From: Flavobacterium saccharophilum
GTDB taxonomy: Bacteria; Bacteroidota; Bacteroidia; Flavobacteriales; Flavobacteriaceae
Assembly: GCF_900142735.1 (NCBI RefSeq)
Contig: NZ_FRBY01000004.1
Span: 186,001 to 250,000, forward strand
DNA length: 64,000 bases
Direction: 5' to 3'
Part shown: piece by piece, positions 16,694-25,533 of the stretch
How the letters are laid out: each line of letters starts with the position of its first letter
Position numbering within the stretch: position 1 is the stretch's first letter
Made by a program: the position numbers and the translations under genes
The notes under the pieces: model-generated
Seen by the model: only the letters and a program-made list of their open reading frames with translations
What the model was told of the DNA's origin: nothing
Databases searched by the model: none

Positions 16694-18862
16694 CTATAAT
16701 TTTATTTTAATCCCAGCGTTTACGACAAATCCATCTAGGGGAGCATAAATATCCTTAAAAACAGGATTTGAAATTGGTCCTGTATAAATACTTCCAAATT
16801 TAGTTTGTCTCGTATCGGTAAAGTTTTCGAAATTGGCATAAAGAGAAAAGTTCTCCCATAGTTTTTCCACCATAAAACCAAAAATCCAATATTCCCTTCC
16901 GGTTGTTCCATCATTTAATTTTTGAGCACTGTAATAATACGCCTCTAATCCAGCTTTCCATTTGTCTTCTACTTCATACATCAAGACATTATTCAATCGA
17001 TGTTTGGCTGTTAAAGGATTTTCAGATTTAATGCCATTATTATCTATTGACGCATCGGTGTAGGTATAACCTAAAAATAGTTTAAAATCCTTATATCCTA
17101 ATTTTACATTAGTTTCAGCTCCCTTGGTATCTAAATAGCCATCAATATTAACAAACTGGTAAATAGCATTAGGAAGTGAAGTTAAGATCAGAGGATTATC
17201 TACATTAGTATAAAAGAACAACTGATTGAGCGATAAAGATATATCCTCAGTAATACTGGCCTTGTAATTAACATCAAAATTTACACCGTAGCTTTTTTCA
17301 AGTTTATTAAAATCACTATTGATAGGCAATACATTTTGATACTGAATACGCTCGCTTTCTTCGGTAAATATAGTTGGCGTTTTATACCCTAAGCCACCGC
17401 CGAGTCTTGAGGTAAGTTTAGGACTTATCTTAAATAGAGCAGAAATTCTTGGCAAAAATGAAAATCCATAATCAATAACATAATCACCTCTAAGACCTGT
17501 CTCAATATCAAGCCACTCTTTAGCTTTGAGAGTATTTTGAACAAAAGCCCCGTAGGTTATCTGATTATAATCTCTTAGAGGAAAAGCAGTAGTGCTGTTT
17601 TCTGTAAATTTATCAGTGTATAAATTGGCTCCTGTAACCCATTCGGAAATCTCGCCATTATGGGAATATGTAATTTCAGAAAAAGTACTGTTCTGAAGTC
17701 CATCAAAAGTATAATCGGGAATAGTTATTACACGACTAAAATTATTGAAGCTATTTTTGAATGTTAGAGATTCCTTTTCACTTAATTTATGGGTAAGGGT
17801 AAATTGAGTACTTATTCTCTGTGTTTTATTTTTTTCAAAATAACTATCAGGGTACTTACTTTTGTCTTTAATATAATCAATGTTTCCACCAATACGATTT
17901 TCGAAAACTGTATTTACACCAAAATTAAGTTTTGTCTTTTCATTAAAATAGACAAACAATTTGGGATTAAAATTAAAACGCTCAAACTTTGGAATAGCCG
18001 TAAGCTGAATATTGGCAGGGTCGTAGGGTGCATTGCGATCATGTGAGGCAAAAACAGTCAATCCAATTTTATTGAATCGCTGTGAGTAAAAGCCATTAAT
18101 ATCCAATCCAAGAGCGGAAGTTCCGTTTAATAAAAATCGCAATTCTCTTTCTTCGGTTGGGGTTTTAGAAACTAAATTCACCAAGCCTGCAATTGCTCCC
18201 CCGCCATATAGGGTAGAGGCAGATCCTTTAATGATCTCCACTTGTTTTAAATCCAGTGGTGGTGTCTGCAGTAATCCCAGTCCGCTGGAAGCTCCTGAAT
18301 AAACGGGGAAACCATCTTTTAATATTTGGGTATACCTGCCGTCCAATCCCTGAATTCTGATAGAAGAATTCCCTGATGTTGCCGATGTCTGTTGGGTTTG
18401 TATACCCGTGCTTTCATTGAGCATCATACGGATATCGCCGGGTTTCATGTTGGCTTTTTCTTCGAGTTCTTCTCCGGCAATAAATTCTACGCGGGTGGGA
18501 ATGTTACTTATCGTTCGTGTACCTCTGGTGGAAGTGACAACAATTTCATCCATCTTTTCTGCTTCACTCTCTAATGAAATTTCTAAAAATTCCCCTGTAA
18601 AAGGTATTGTAAAGGATGCCATGTTCGATTTATAGCCTTCCATAGAAAAAGAAACATTATAAACGCCCTGCTGAAGATTTTCAAAAACGATAAGCCCTTC
18701 TGCGTTTGATACAGATGATACATTAGTCTGCTCAATTTTAGCAGTTACACCATTAATAGGCACGCTTGTTTGGGCATCTTTAATGAGAACTTTAATTTTA
18801 TTCTGTGCTTGTGCTGTGCCAATAGTTGTTATTGCCGCAATCAATAAAATATATTTAAACAT
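16694..18862 (-). CDS. TonB-dependent receptor with CarboxypepD-like N-domain
   Basis: A 722-aa outer-membrane receptor: signal peptide (YILLIAAITTIGTAQAQ), a carboxypeptidase-regulatory-like beta-sandwich (about 22-105), plug (TSTRGTRTISNIPTRVEFI, RIQGLDGRYTQILKDGFPVY, VEIIKGSASTLYGGGAIAGL), then a 22-strand barrel ending in GFVVNAGIKIKL. It resembles siderophore, cobalamin and copper-regulated receptors such as CirA/BtuB/OprC-like proteins rather than SusC. It sits between the copper and arsenic clusters, so metal or metal-chelate uptake is likely; the ligand cannot be told from sequence. Confidence 0.85.
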   Translation of the reverse strand: MFKYILLIAAITTIGTAQAQNKIKVLIKDAQTSVPINGVTAKIEQTNVSSVSNAEGLIVFENLQQGVYNVSFSMEGYKSNMASFTIPFTGEFLEISLESEAEKMDEIVVTSTRGTRTISNIPTRVEFIAGEELEEKANMKPGDIRMMLNESTGIQTQQTSATSGNSSIRIQGLDGRYTQILKDGFPVYSGASSGLGLLQTPPLDLKQVEIIKGSASTLYGGGAIAGLVNLVSKTPTEERELRFLLNGTSALGLDINGFYSQRFNKIGLTVFASHDRNAPYDPANIQLTAIPKFERFNFNPKLFVYFNEKTKLNFGVNTVFENRIGGNIDYIKDKSKYPDSYFEKNKTQRISTQFTLTHKLSEKESLTFKNSFNNFSRVITIPDYTFDGLQNSTFSEITYSHNGEISEWVTGANLYTDKFTENSTTAFPLRDYNQITYGAFVQNTLKAKEWLDIETGLRGDYVIDYGFSFLPRISALFKISPKLTSRLGGGLGYKTPTIFTEESERIQYQNVLPINSDFNKLEKSYGVNFDVNYKASITEDISLSLNQLFFYTNVDNPLILTSLPNAIYQFVNIDGYLDTKGAETNVKLGYKDFKLFLGYTYTDASIDNNGIKSENPLTAKHRLNNVLMYEVEDKWKAGLEAYYYSAQKLNDGTTGREYWIFGFMVEKLWENFSLYANFENFTDTRQTKFGSIYTGPISNPVFKDIYAPLDGFVVNAGIKIKL

Positions 18863-18927
18863 TTATAATTTCTTAATATTAATACATAAATATGCTCATG
18901 ATCTTGCAATCATAAGCGTAAAACTTT

Positions 18928-19257
18928 TTAAATAGTAAGAAATTTAGGGGGTTGCCAAATTTTACAAAAGAAGGAGGAATCAACAAACTTATCGTAGGAT
19001 ATAGGTTGTAGTATTTCGGTTGTTGTAAATTCTAATTTTTCTGAAATTAATAGTGAAGTTTGTGTAATTGTAAAGCCAACACAACTTCCACAAGCATAAA
19101 AGGGAGAACATTTTCCATTACAATCATTTCCACAGCTATGCGAATCATTTTTGCAATTTTTCTCGACATTACATTCTGAATGTTTAGAATATGCACTGCA
19201 AGGCACTGTTGAAAGAAACAGTACAATGATTGATAATAATGTTACCCAAATTTTCAC
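18928..19257 (-). CDS. DUF6660-like small Cys-rich exported protein
   Basis: A 109-aa protein with a signal peptide (LLSIIVLFLSTVPCSA) and a Cys/His cluster (CNVEKNCKNDSHSCGNDCNG, CSPFYACGSC) in the first half. The tail IWQPPKFLTI matches the end of small proteins found beside Bacteroidetes metal-efflux genes, and recalls the C-terminus of the 3042 gene product. Together they flank the copper cluster on both sides. Periplasmic metal binding is inferred. It lies 65 bp upstream of the TonB receptor in the same direction and probably shares its transcript. Confidence 0.65.
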   Translation of the reverse strand: MKIWVTLLSIIVLFLSTVPCSAYSKHSECNVEKNCKNDSHSCGNDCNGKCSPFYACGSCVGFTITQTSLLISEKLEFTTTEILQPISYDKFVDSSFFCKIWQPPKFLTI

Positions 19258-19382
19258 ATTGCGAATTTAGAGATAAAATATACGTTATCGAAATTTTCTT
19301 TGAATTATTAAAATAGATCTTTGATAGATTGGTAAAAACCGTGAGAGATTGAAGCTTCGTATGTTATTTAGGTTTGAAAGTT

Positions 19383-19943
19383 TTATTTTCTACTTGTCAA
19401 ATTGTTCCAAAAAATACTTGTTTTTGAAAAACATAAAAAGAAGTGAAGAAGTCCAACTAAAACGGAACCTGGTAAAAGATTAATTAAGATAGTATGCAAT
19501 AGCTCATAGTTTTGATTTTCAATAGTGGGTAAGATTATTATTTGGTTATTTTCAAATTGTAGTTTAATAGACAAGAAAACAGCTATCGAGGCAAAGTGAA
19601 ATCCATTAACAAAAAGATGTAATATATATTCCCAACGAGGAAGTCCACCCATAAATTCCCTACTGTCTTTCTCTGTATAAGCATCAAGTGCTAAAACTAG
19701 AAGATCAAGTGCTACAACTACTAAGCCAATTATAAAACTAAGAGAACAGCTCTGTGATAGGAATAAGAAATATAAAATTGCAGGAAAGAAGATTGCTCTG
19801 ATTGTATGGATATAATGTTCTGTTTTACTTTCTGGATGATTGTGCAATTTGTATTTGAAAATATGAAGATAAAATCCATCATACAGTGCGAGAATAGAAA
19901 AAAGAATAAGTAAAACTGAGGTGATTATAATAGCTGTTTCCAT
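19383..19943 (-). CDS. Polytopic membrane protein of unknown function
   Basis: A 186-aa protein with about five or six hydrophobic segments. His-rich spots lie at loop positions: DGFYLHIFKYKLHNHPESKTEHYIHTIR and GGLPRWEYILHLFVNGFHFAS (quoted in parts). The His spacing recalls metal-dependent membrane enzymes, but I do not recognise the family. It is transcribed in the same direction as the ars operon and lies 73 bp after the Crp/Fnr gene. Function unknown. Confidence 0.6.
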   Translation of the reverse strand: METAIIITSVLLILFSILALYDGFYLHIFKYKLHNHPESKTEHYIHTIRAIFFPAILYFLFLSQSCSLSFIIGLVVVALDLLVLALDAYTEKDSREFMGGLPRWEYILHLFVNGFHFASIAVFLSIKLQFENNQIIILPTIENQNYELLHTILINLLPGSVLVGLLHFFLCFSKTSIFWNNLTSRK

Positions 19944-20015
19944 TTATTTTTGAATTTGTTATAAAGCAAAAATAATGGAAGGGGAGAATGTATTAAAGGA
20001 CAAATGTCCTCGAAA

Positions 20016-20588
20016 TTATTGTGTGATTTCTTTTCGAATCCTGCTAAGTGTTCGACGGGTTACTCCGAGATAGCTGGCGATATCATTTACTGAAGCTTTG
20101 TTTAGAATCGAAGGCTCTTCTTTTAATAAACGTAGGTATTTTTCTTTAGCTGTCTCATTGCAAAGAACATTGGCATACTGTTCCATTACCATGTATTGTC
20201 TTTCAGCAATTATCCTCCCGATATTCTGCCAAACTGAACTTTTTTGATAAAGATTTTGTAAATCACGGTAATCAATAACCAAAAGCTCAGTATCTTCAAT
20301 AGCCTGAATAGATAGTTCTGAAGGCTGTTGGGAAACAAAACTTTTATAAGATGTTGTTAAGTTGTTTTCGGTACAGAAACAAGAAGTTACCTCCTCAGAT
20401 TTTTCATTAAGATAATAAGTTCGGAGTGTTCCTTTTTTTATAAAAGCCACTTCTTGACATATTTTGCCCTGCACTGCAAAATAATTGTTTTTAGGTAAAC
20501 TACGGTCTTTAAAATATTGGCTGTAATTTTCAAATTCCCCATCGCTGACAGGAGTAAGACTATTCAAAAATAATTTAAAATTTTCCAT
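20016..20588 (-). CDS. Crp/Fnr-family transcription regulator
   Basis: A 190-aa protein with an N-terminal cyclic-nucleotide-binding-like beta-roll (PVSDGEFENYSQYFKDRSLP, AFIKKGTLRTYYLNEKSEEV) and a C-terminal winged helix (SVNDIASYLGVTRRTLSRIR). There is no Fnr-type four-Cys cluster, although CFC occurs in the roll (ACFCTENN-like SCFCTENN). Bacteroidetes have many such Crp-like proteins with unknown ligand. It is last in the ars transcript, 23 bp after the metallophosphoesterase, and may feed back on the island metal genes. Confidence 0.8.
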   Translation of the reverse strand: MENFKLFLNSLTPVSDGEFENYSQYFKDRSLPKNNYFAVQGKICQEVAFIKKGTLRTYYLNEKSEEVTSCFCTENNLTTSYKSFVSQQPSELSIQAIEDTELLVIDYRDLQNLYQKSSVWQNIGRIIAERQYMVMEQYANVLCNETAKEKYLRLLKEEPSILNKASVNDIASYLGVTRRTLSRIRKEITQ

Positions 20589-20611
20589 GAATGATTTTAT
20601 TGCGGCAGTTC

Positions 20612-21346
20612 TTAATATGCTTTTCGAAGCATAAGTGCGTATACGTTTGGTAGCGGACTTTCTTCGATAGCCATCGCAGTCTTTTCAATATCATAGTCGA
20701 CTCTTATGAATTCTACCTGTACACCTTCTTTTTTTGAGAGATTACTGCTTTTGTCCATAGTTAGTACTGCATAACAGCATTTGGGATTTCCGTCCTTTGG
20801 TTTTCCTACTGATCCTGCATTAATAGCATGGAAATAACCGCCTTTTTTATTCGGGTTTTCTAAAACTCTATGATAAGGCTTGTGTGAATGGCCACAAATA
20901 ATAATGTCAGCGTTGGAGTCAAGAAAAATAGCAGTAAAATCATTTTCCTTTTTATCCTCAAGCAAATATTCGGTATTGCTGTAAGGACTGCCGTGTACCA
21001 TTAAGATCTTGATTAGTTTATCCGTTGTCTGAAATTCTAGTTTAATATGAGCAGGAAGAGCAGAAAGATATTTAATCTGCTCTTTGCCCACTATTTGATA
21101 TGCATAACTTTCTGAGTCATTAGAACCCTCATTATGTATTTGTACAGCTTTAACATCATGATTTCCTGCCAGAGTCGGAATATGTCTTTTACGAATTTCA
21201 TTTATCACGGCGTTAGGACATAAATTATAACCTACCAAATCTCCCAGGCAGTAAACAGCGTCAATATTCTGCTGTTCGATACTTTTTAAGGTTTGTTCCA
21301 GTGCCGGAAAATTGGCATGTATATCCGATATTATTGCAATTCTCAT
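20612..21346 (-). CDS. Calcineurin-like metallophosphoesterase
   Basis: A 244-aa protein with all motifs of the YfcE/MJ0936-like class: ISDIHANFPAL (D-x-H), CLGDLVGY, LAGNHD, MVHGSPYS and CGHSHKPYHR. It is a two-metal phosphodiesterase or phosphatase. It is unusual as a member of an arsenic operon, where it follows acr3 by 23 bp. Possible roles are hydrolysis of arsenylated or phosphorylated metabolites or of a signalling nucleotide; neither is shown by the sequence. Confidence 0.85.
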   Translation of the reverse strand: MRIAIISDIHANFPALEQTLKSIEQQNIDAVYCLGDLVGYNLCPNAVINEIRKRHIPTLAGNHDVKAVQIHNEGSNDSESYAYQIVGKEQIKYLSALPAHIKLEFQTTDKLIKILMVHGSPYSNTEYLLEDKKENDFTAIFLDSNADIIICGHSHKPYHRVLENPNKKGGYFHAINAGSVGKPKDGNPKCCYAVLTMDKSSNLSKKEGVQVEFIRVDYDIEKTAMAIEESPLPNVYALMLRKAY

Positions 21347-21369
21347 CTTTTAGAAATTAGTATTGGAAA

Positions 21370-22440
21370 CTATGCTGTTTTTAAATAATACTTCTTTCTG
21401 AACCAGAAAGCAACATTAACCAGTGCAATGAGCGCCGGTACTTCTACTAATGGCCCTATAACTCCTGCAAATGCCTGACCGCTGTTTATGCCAAAGACAC
21501 CAATGGCTACTGCAATAGCAAGCTCAAAATTATTACCGGTAGCCGTAAAAGCTATAGCAGTCGCTTTCGAATAGTCAGCACCAAAATATTTTCCAACAAA
21601 GAAGCTGATGATAAACATGATGGTAAAATATATTACCAATGGAACTGCGATACGAACAACATCCATAGGAATCTGGACAATAAGCTCCCCTTTAAGGCTG
21701 AACATCACTATGATGGTAAAAAGCAACGATATAAGTGTAATAGGAGAAATAAATGGTACGTATTTAGTTTCAAACCACTCAGAACCTTTCAGGGCAATAA
21801 GAGCATAACGGCTTATGATTCCAAGAGCAAAAGGAATTCCTAAATATATCCCCACGCTTTCGGCGATCTGGCCAATACTGATGTTAACTTCAAATCCATT
21901 ATAGCCAAAGTAGGGAGGAAGAACAGTTATGAAGATATAAGCATATACACTATAAAGCAGAACCTGAAAAATGCTGTTAAGTGCAATAAGGCCTGCAGCA
22001 TATTCCCTGTTTCCATCTGCCAAATCATTCCAAACGACAACCATTGCAATACAACGGGCCAAACCTGTCAGAATGACACCGATCATATATTCAGGATAGC
22101 CATTTAAAAAAAGCAAGGCTAGTAAAAACATTAAAATTGGTCCAACAACCCAATTTAAAAATAAAGAGGCTCCCAGGATTTTTGTGTTTCTAAAAACTTG
22201 TCCCATTTGCTCGTATTTCACTTTGGCAAGAGGCGGGTACATCATAAGAATAAGTCCAATAGCCAAAGGAATATTAGTTGTCCCGCTTGAGAATGAATTT
22301 ATAAAATTACCACTGGACGGAATGAAATATCCTATTGCTACGCCAAGAGCCATAGCCAGGAAAATCCAGAGGGTTAAAAATCTATCCAGGAAACCTATTT
22401 TTTTGCGTCCTGCGGCAGGCGCACAGTTATTTACTGACAT
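21370..22440 (-). CDS. acr3: ACR3-family arsenite efflux permease
   Basis: A 356-aa membrane protein with about ten segments. The family signatures are present: [47 protein letters not shown] with the functionally important Cys, and [18 protein letters not shown] with the conserved Glu. It pumps arsenite out using the proton gradient. It lies 2 bp downstream of arsC, and the arsR-to-acr3 order is standard for Bacteroidetes. Confidence 0.95.
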   Translation of the reverse strand: MSVNNCAPAAGRKKIGFLDRFLTLWIFLAMALGVAIGYFIPSSGNFINSFSSGTTNIPLAIGLILMMYPPLAKVKYEQMGQVFRNTKILGASLFLNWVVGPILMFLLALLFLNGYPEYMIGVILTGLARCIAMVVVWNDLADGNREYAAGLIALNSIFQVLLYSVYAYIFITVLPPYFGYNGFEVNISIGQIAESVGIYLGIPFALGIISRYALIALKGSEWFETKYVPFISPITLISLLFTIIVMFSLKGELIVQIPMDVVRIAVPLVIYFTIMFIISFFVGKYFGADYSKATAIAFTATGNNFELAIAVAIGVFGINSGQAFAGVIGPLVEVPALIALVNVAFWFRKKYYLKTA

Positions 22441-22442
22441 TT

Positions 22443-23057
22443 TTATTGTTTGATTTGTGAGAATACATAAAACATTTCAGTCCCAATCTGAAGGCTTCGC
22501 TCCAGATATACTTCTTTTTGCTGTGCTGTGCCGTCTGAAACTTTTGGATCTTCAAAAGTAATCGGTATACGCTTTTCGGCACCTGCAATAAAAGGACAGC
22601 CTCCATCAGCCTGTGAACAGGTCATTATAGCAACAAATTCACTCTCGGGATTAAAATCATCATCATAGGTTTTAGAAAAACCGATAACGGGTAGTTCATT
22701 TGCTGAAAATTTTATAGAGTAAACCGGGTTTTGACTTTCAGAAATAGTTTTAACTTTAAATCCATTGCGTTGCAGGGTTTCGGCTACCATTGGGAAAAGT
22801 GCAGTAGCTTCTGTACCTCCTGAATAGCAGGAAACATTTTGTACATTATAATGTGCAGCAGCAGTCTGCGCCCAGACCTGTGACAAGTGACTTCTTCTGG
22901 AATTATGTGTGCAGATCAGATTAAGTCTAATCGGCAGTTTGTTGTCGACTTTATTTTGAATATAGTCCACTAATGGCTGAAGTATAGTTTTACGATCTTC
23001 TGAAATCTGATTAAAATCAAATGAGTTTAGGGTGTTTTTTATTTCAGTAAATAACAT
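22443..23057 (-). CDS. arsC: Arsenate reductase of the low-MW phosphatase type
   Basis: A 204-aa protein with the LMW-PTP active-site loop CTHNSRRS (Cys49, Arg55), a GGTEA segment and a second Cys pair at [12 protein letters not shown] (Cys147, Cys154). These give the three Cys needed for arsenate reduction with an intramolecular disulfide cascade. The C-terminal [15 protein letters not shown] fits. It reduces arsenate to arsenite for ACR3. The 204-aa length is longer than thioredoxin-type ArsC (about 130 aa) because of a 40-residue N-terminal helical region. Confidence 0.88.
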   Translation of the reverse strand: MLFTEIKNTLNSFDFNQISEDRKTILQPLVDYIQNKVDNKLPIRLNLICTHNSRRSHLSQVWAQTAAAHYNVQNVSCYSGGTEATALFPMVAETLQRNGFKVKTISESQNPVYSIKFSANELPVIGFSKTYDDDFNPESEFVAIMTCSQADGGCPFIAGAEKRIPITFEDPKVSDGTAQQKEVYLERSLQIGTEMFYVFSQIKQ

Positions 23058-23103
23058 AGTTTTTGTCTGGTATTTATAATAGATGTTTAATTGTCATTAA
23101 AAA

Positions 23104-23577
23104 TTAACAACAGCCTGATCCAGGTGCGCATGAACTTGCACTATCAGCATTTAATTGAGATAATTTTACTTTTGATTTGTCGGACGGGATTCCACATTGC
23201 TCCTGAGCCAAACATGCAGTCTGTTTATTTAATAGAATAAAGTTTTTGCCATTAAAATCAAGATCATATTTACCGATTGTGGTATCCTGATATTCAACTT
23301 CAATTTCATGATCTTCAATGCCTAAAACCTTTTCTGAAAGTTCAATTATATGAATCAATTTTTGTGGTTTAAGTCTGTGTTCATAATCATTAGCATCCCA
23401 AAGCTGAAAGTTTACAACAGTTTCTTTTCTTACTGTTCCGCCACAATCAATAAAGTTTTTAGTAATTAGACCAACTTCTGTTACATGGAAATACTCCGGA
23501 ACAAAATTTCCGTTTGGCAATTCAAAATTTACAGCGTCAACTGTTTTTAATACTTCTTTAATTTCTGAAAGTTTCAT
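23104..23577 (-). CDS. DUF6428 family protein with Cys-rich tail
   Basis: A 157-aa protein. The first 140 residues are the DUF6428 type found beside arsenic genes (MKLSEIKEVLKTVDAVNFEL, EYFHVTEVGLITKNFIDCGG). The C-terminus SSCAPGSGCC holds three Cys and could bind arsenite or shuttle it to ACR3; this is inference. It lies between the GNAT gene and arsC. Biochemical function unknown. Confidence 0.75.
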   Translation of the reverse strand: MKLSEIKEVLKTVDAVNFELPNGNFVPEYFHVTEVGLITKNFIDCGGTVRKETVVNFQLWDANDYEHRLKPQKLIHIIELSEKVLGIEDHEIEVEYQDTTIGKYDLDFNGKNFILLNKQTACLAQEQCGIPSDKSKVKLSQLNADSASSCAPGSGCC

Positions 23578-23674
23578 AATTTATGTGTTTTAAAAATTTA
23601 TAATATTTTTTTGCAGCGGTGGTAATAACTATGATTAAGCAATTATTGCTGCTATTGTATTTTTAAGTAAATAT

Positions 23675-24160
23675 TTAATTAATTAATTTGCTTCTTCTTT
23701 CCAAAAGGACGTTATCTCTCCAGATTCCATTTTGCTTCCCGATCTTTTCGCGAATGCCTAAGATCCTGAATCCGGCTTTTTCATGAATACGCAGACTTGC
23801 TGTATTTTCAGGAAATATACCAGCCTGAAGCGTCCATATGCCTTCAGTTTCACTTAAATGAACAAGCTCGTTTAAAAGTATAAGACCAATTCCTTTGCCT
23901 GACTGCTGCGGATCAACATATACGCTGACTTCAGCTACGCCTGCATATACACACCGTGAAGAGACTGGTGTTAGTGCTGCCCAGCCTAGAAGCTGCCCAT
24001 CTTTTTCTGCAACAACTCTGCAGGAGGCCAGATGTGATGCATTCCAATCTTCCCATGAAGGACTACTGGTCTGAAAAGTAGCATTACCAGTATTTATGCC
24101 TTTTTCATATATCAAGCTAACCTGTTCCCAATCAACTGCTAACAAATTTCTTATTTCCAT
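23675..24160 (-). CDS. GNAT acetyltransferase, ArsN1/phosphinothricin-type
   Basis: A 161-aa protein of the PAT/Bar and ArsN1 group: VSLIYEKGINTGNATFQTSS, GVAEVSVYVDPQQSGKGIG (acetyl-CoA loop Q-x-x-G-x-G) and GIFPENTASLRIHEKAGFR. ArsN1 members acetylate organoarsenical antibiotics such as arsinothricin; PAT members acetylate phosphinothricin. Its place 10 bp after arsR supports the arsenic version. Specificity cannot be settled by eye. Confidence 0.85.
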   Translation of the reverse strand: MEIRNLLAVDWEQVSLIYEKGINTGNATFQTSSPSWEDWNASHLASCRVVAEKDGQLLGWAALTPVSSRCVYAGVAEVSVYVDPQQSGKGIGLILLNELVHLSETEGIWTLQAGIFPENTASLRIHEKAGFRILGIREKIGKQNGIWRDNVLLERRSKLIN

Positions 24161-24170
24161 CTTTATAAAA

Positions 24171-24503
24171 TTAACAGCACTCGTTTCTCTTTTTTTCCAA
24201 ATGAGTGGTGATATGTTCGAAAAAGCCTTTTATTTTTTCTAATCCAGGTTCATTAATGCAATAACAAATAGAGTTACCATCAATGCTTCCTTTTATTAAA
24301 CCAGCATTTTTAAGTTCCTTAAGATGCTGGGATACTGTAGGCTGGGATAGTGGTAATTCATTAACTATATCTCCGCAGATACAAGTGTCTACTTTTAATA
24401 AATATTCCATAATAGCAATTCGGGCTGGATGTCCTAATGCTTTAGCCAAAACAGCAAGTTCGTTTTGACTGTCTGTAAAGTAATCTGTTTTTGTAGCTCC
24501 CAT
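24171..24503 (-). CDS. arsR: ArsR-family metalloregulator
   Basis: A 110-aa winged-helix repressor. I chose the ATG at 24503; a longer frame starts with TTG at 24524, but that TTG lies inside the probable operator. The metal site [10 protein letters not shown] (Cys41, Cys43) precedes the recognition helix [19 protein letters not shown]. Cys pair plus a C-terminal CC (NECC) suggests an arsenite or other soft-metal sensor. It heads the minus-strand ars operon and likely represses itself. Confidence 0.92.
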   Translation of the reverse strand: MGATKTDYFTDSQNELAVLAKALGHPARIAIMEYLLKVDTCICGDIVNELPLSQPTVSQHLKELKNAGLIKGSIDGNSICYCINEPGLEKIKGFFEHITTHLEKKRNECC

Positions 24504-24515
24504 TGTTTTATATTT

Positions 24516-24527
24516 ATATTGCAATAT
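24516..24527. promoter_or_regulatory. Candidate ArsR operator
   Basis: A perfect 12-bp palindrome ATATTGCAATAT centred 18 bp upstream of the arsR ATG. Short AT-rich inverted repeats at this position are usual ArsR operators. Not verified by other copies in the window. Confidence 0.5.
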
Positions 24528-24788
24528 TACGATAATGTTTTGAATGAAAAAAGAAAAAATGCTATTTTTTATAATTTTAGAATTTCATAGAATAAAAAAA
24601 ATTGAAAAGAAGAGATCGATTAGACTACAAAATACTTGTTGAAATCTTTGATGATGGGCTATCGAAGGATACTTATAAAACGAATAGAAATAAATGCAAT
24701 AAGACAACTGATTTTAAGAACTGCTATTGTCGATTTGCAAATATTTTTTGAAAAGAAATTCGCTAGTAGCATCAAGCAGAAAATTGAT
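24528..24788. other. Upstream of ars operon, no convincing gene
   Basis: A short forward frame starting near 24601 (KRRDRLDYKILVEIFDDGLS) has no start codon of quality and stops within 50 codons. I cannot support a gene. The stretch probably holds the ars promoter on the minus strand. Confidence 0.4.
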
Positions 24789-25142
24789 TCTAAAAGTTTC
24801 GAACCTAATCTCGTTAGACCTTGATTTTGTTGAATTTCTAGATTACAAAATATCCATGTGCCACGATTTTACCACAAATCTCTGATTGCTCATTATCATA
24901 ACAGTTTTTGAAGTTAGTAATGTTTCGAACTTAGGTCTATAAGTGACAGTTTTATAGTGTTTTGAACTGTCTCGTAAAAAAAGTGCACCGATTCTGCACC
25001 CAGAATCTAGTTGATCCATTTGAATATTTTATTATCCCAAATATCGTCCTCTAAAAGTTTCGAACCTAAACTTCTTAGACCTTGATTTTGCTGAGCTTCT
25101 AGTTTTCAAAAACTCCATGCGCCAGGATTCTACCACAAAACT
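24789..25142. repeat. Direct repeat pair with island-end motifs
   Basis: Two copies of a roughly 90-bp unit lie at about 24789-24880 and 25052-25142. Each starts TCTAAAAGTTTCGAACCTAA and ends with a class-I motif (TGCCACGATTTTACCAC or GCGCCAGGATTCTACCAC). Between them, at 24980-24996, is GTGCACCGATTCTGCAC, identical to the island-end motif at 2536 and 32098. The order class I, class II, class I repeats that seen at the left end of the island (2299, 2536, 2819). Confidence 0.7.
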
Positions 25143-25463
25143 TAGACTGGTGAAATATCTTTAAAAACCGCCTTAACTTTTTGTGGCAAAAAAGGTATCA
25201 CTTCCATCTTTAATTGCTGTGATTTAGGATCTAAACTCATAGCGTTATTTTGATCGATGAATTATTAGAAGCGAATTTTTGGATACATAGAGATTTGCTG
25301 CAATAAAAAAAGAAGTTTCGGCTTTGAACCATAAAATCATTTAAGAGTTTGACATTAAAGTTGTTATATAAATTCAGGCTAATTTTCTCTCCACTTTTTG
25401 TTAGAAATCCATGATTAAATAGTTATTTAAATTGGTAAGATGATTTTACATTCCATGAATTCT
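25143..25463. other. Gene-free approach to the STAND gene
   Basis: I see no coding frame or RNA. AT-rich, with no clear hairpin. Confidence 0.4.
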
Positions 25464-25471
25464 TATATTTG
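25464..25471 (+). promoter_or_regulatory. Candidate -7 box of the STAND gene
   Basis: TATATTTG fits TAnnTTTG and lies 62 bp before the ATG at 25534. No good TTTG is seen at the standard spacing upstream, so this is half a match. Confidence 0.35.
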
Positions 25472-25533
25472 ACTGTGGCAGATGGGAGAGAACCATTGTT
25501 GGTCTTAATAATGAATTATATAAATAAGTAGAA

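Noticed and set aside
24636..24824. Forward 62-codon frame upstream of the repeats
   Set aside because: Runs into the repeat unit, poor start context, no family resemblance.
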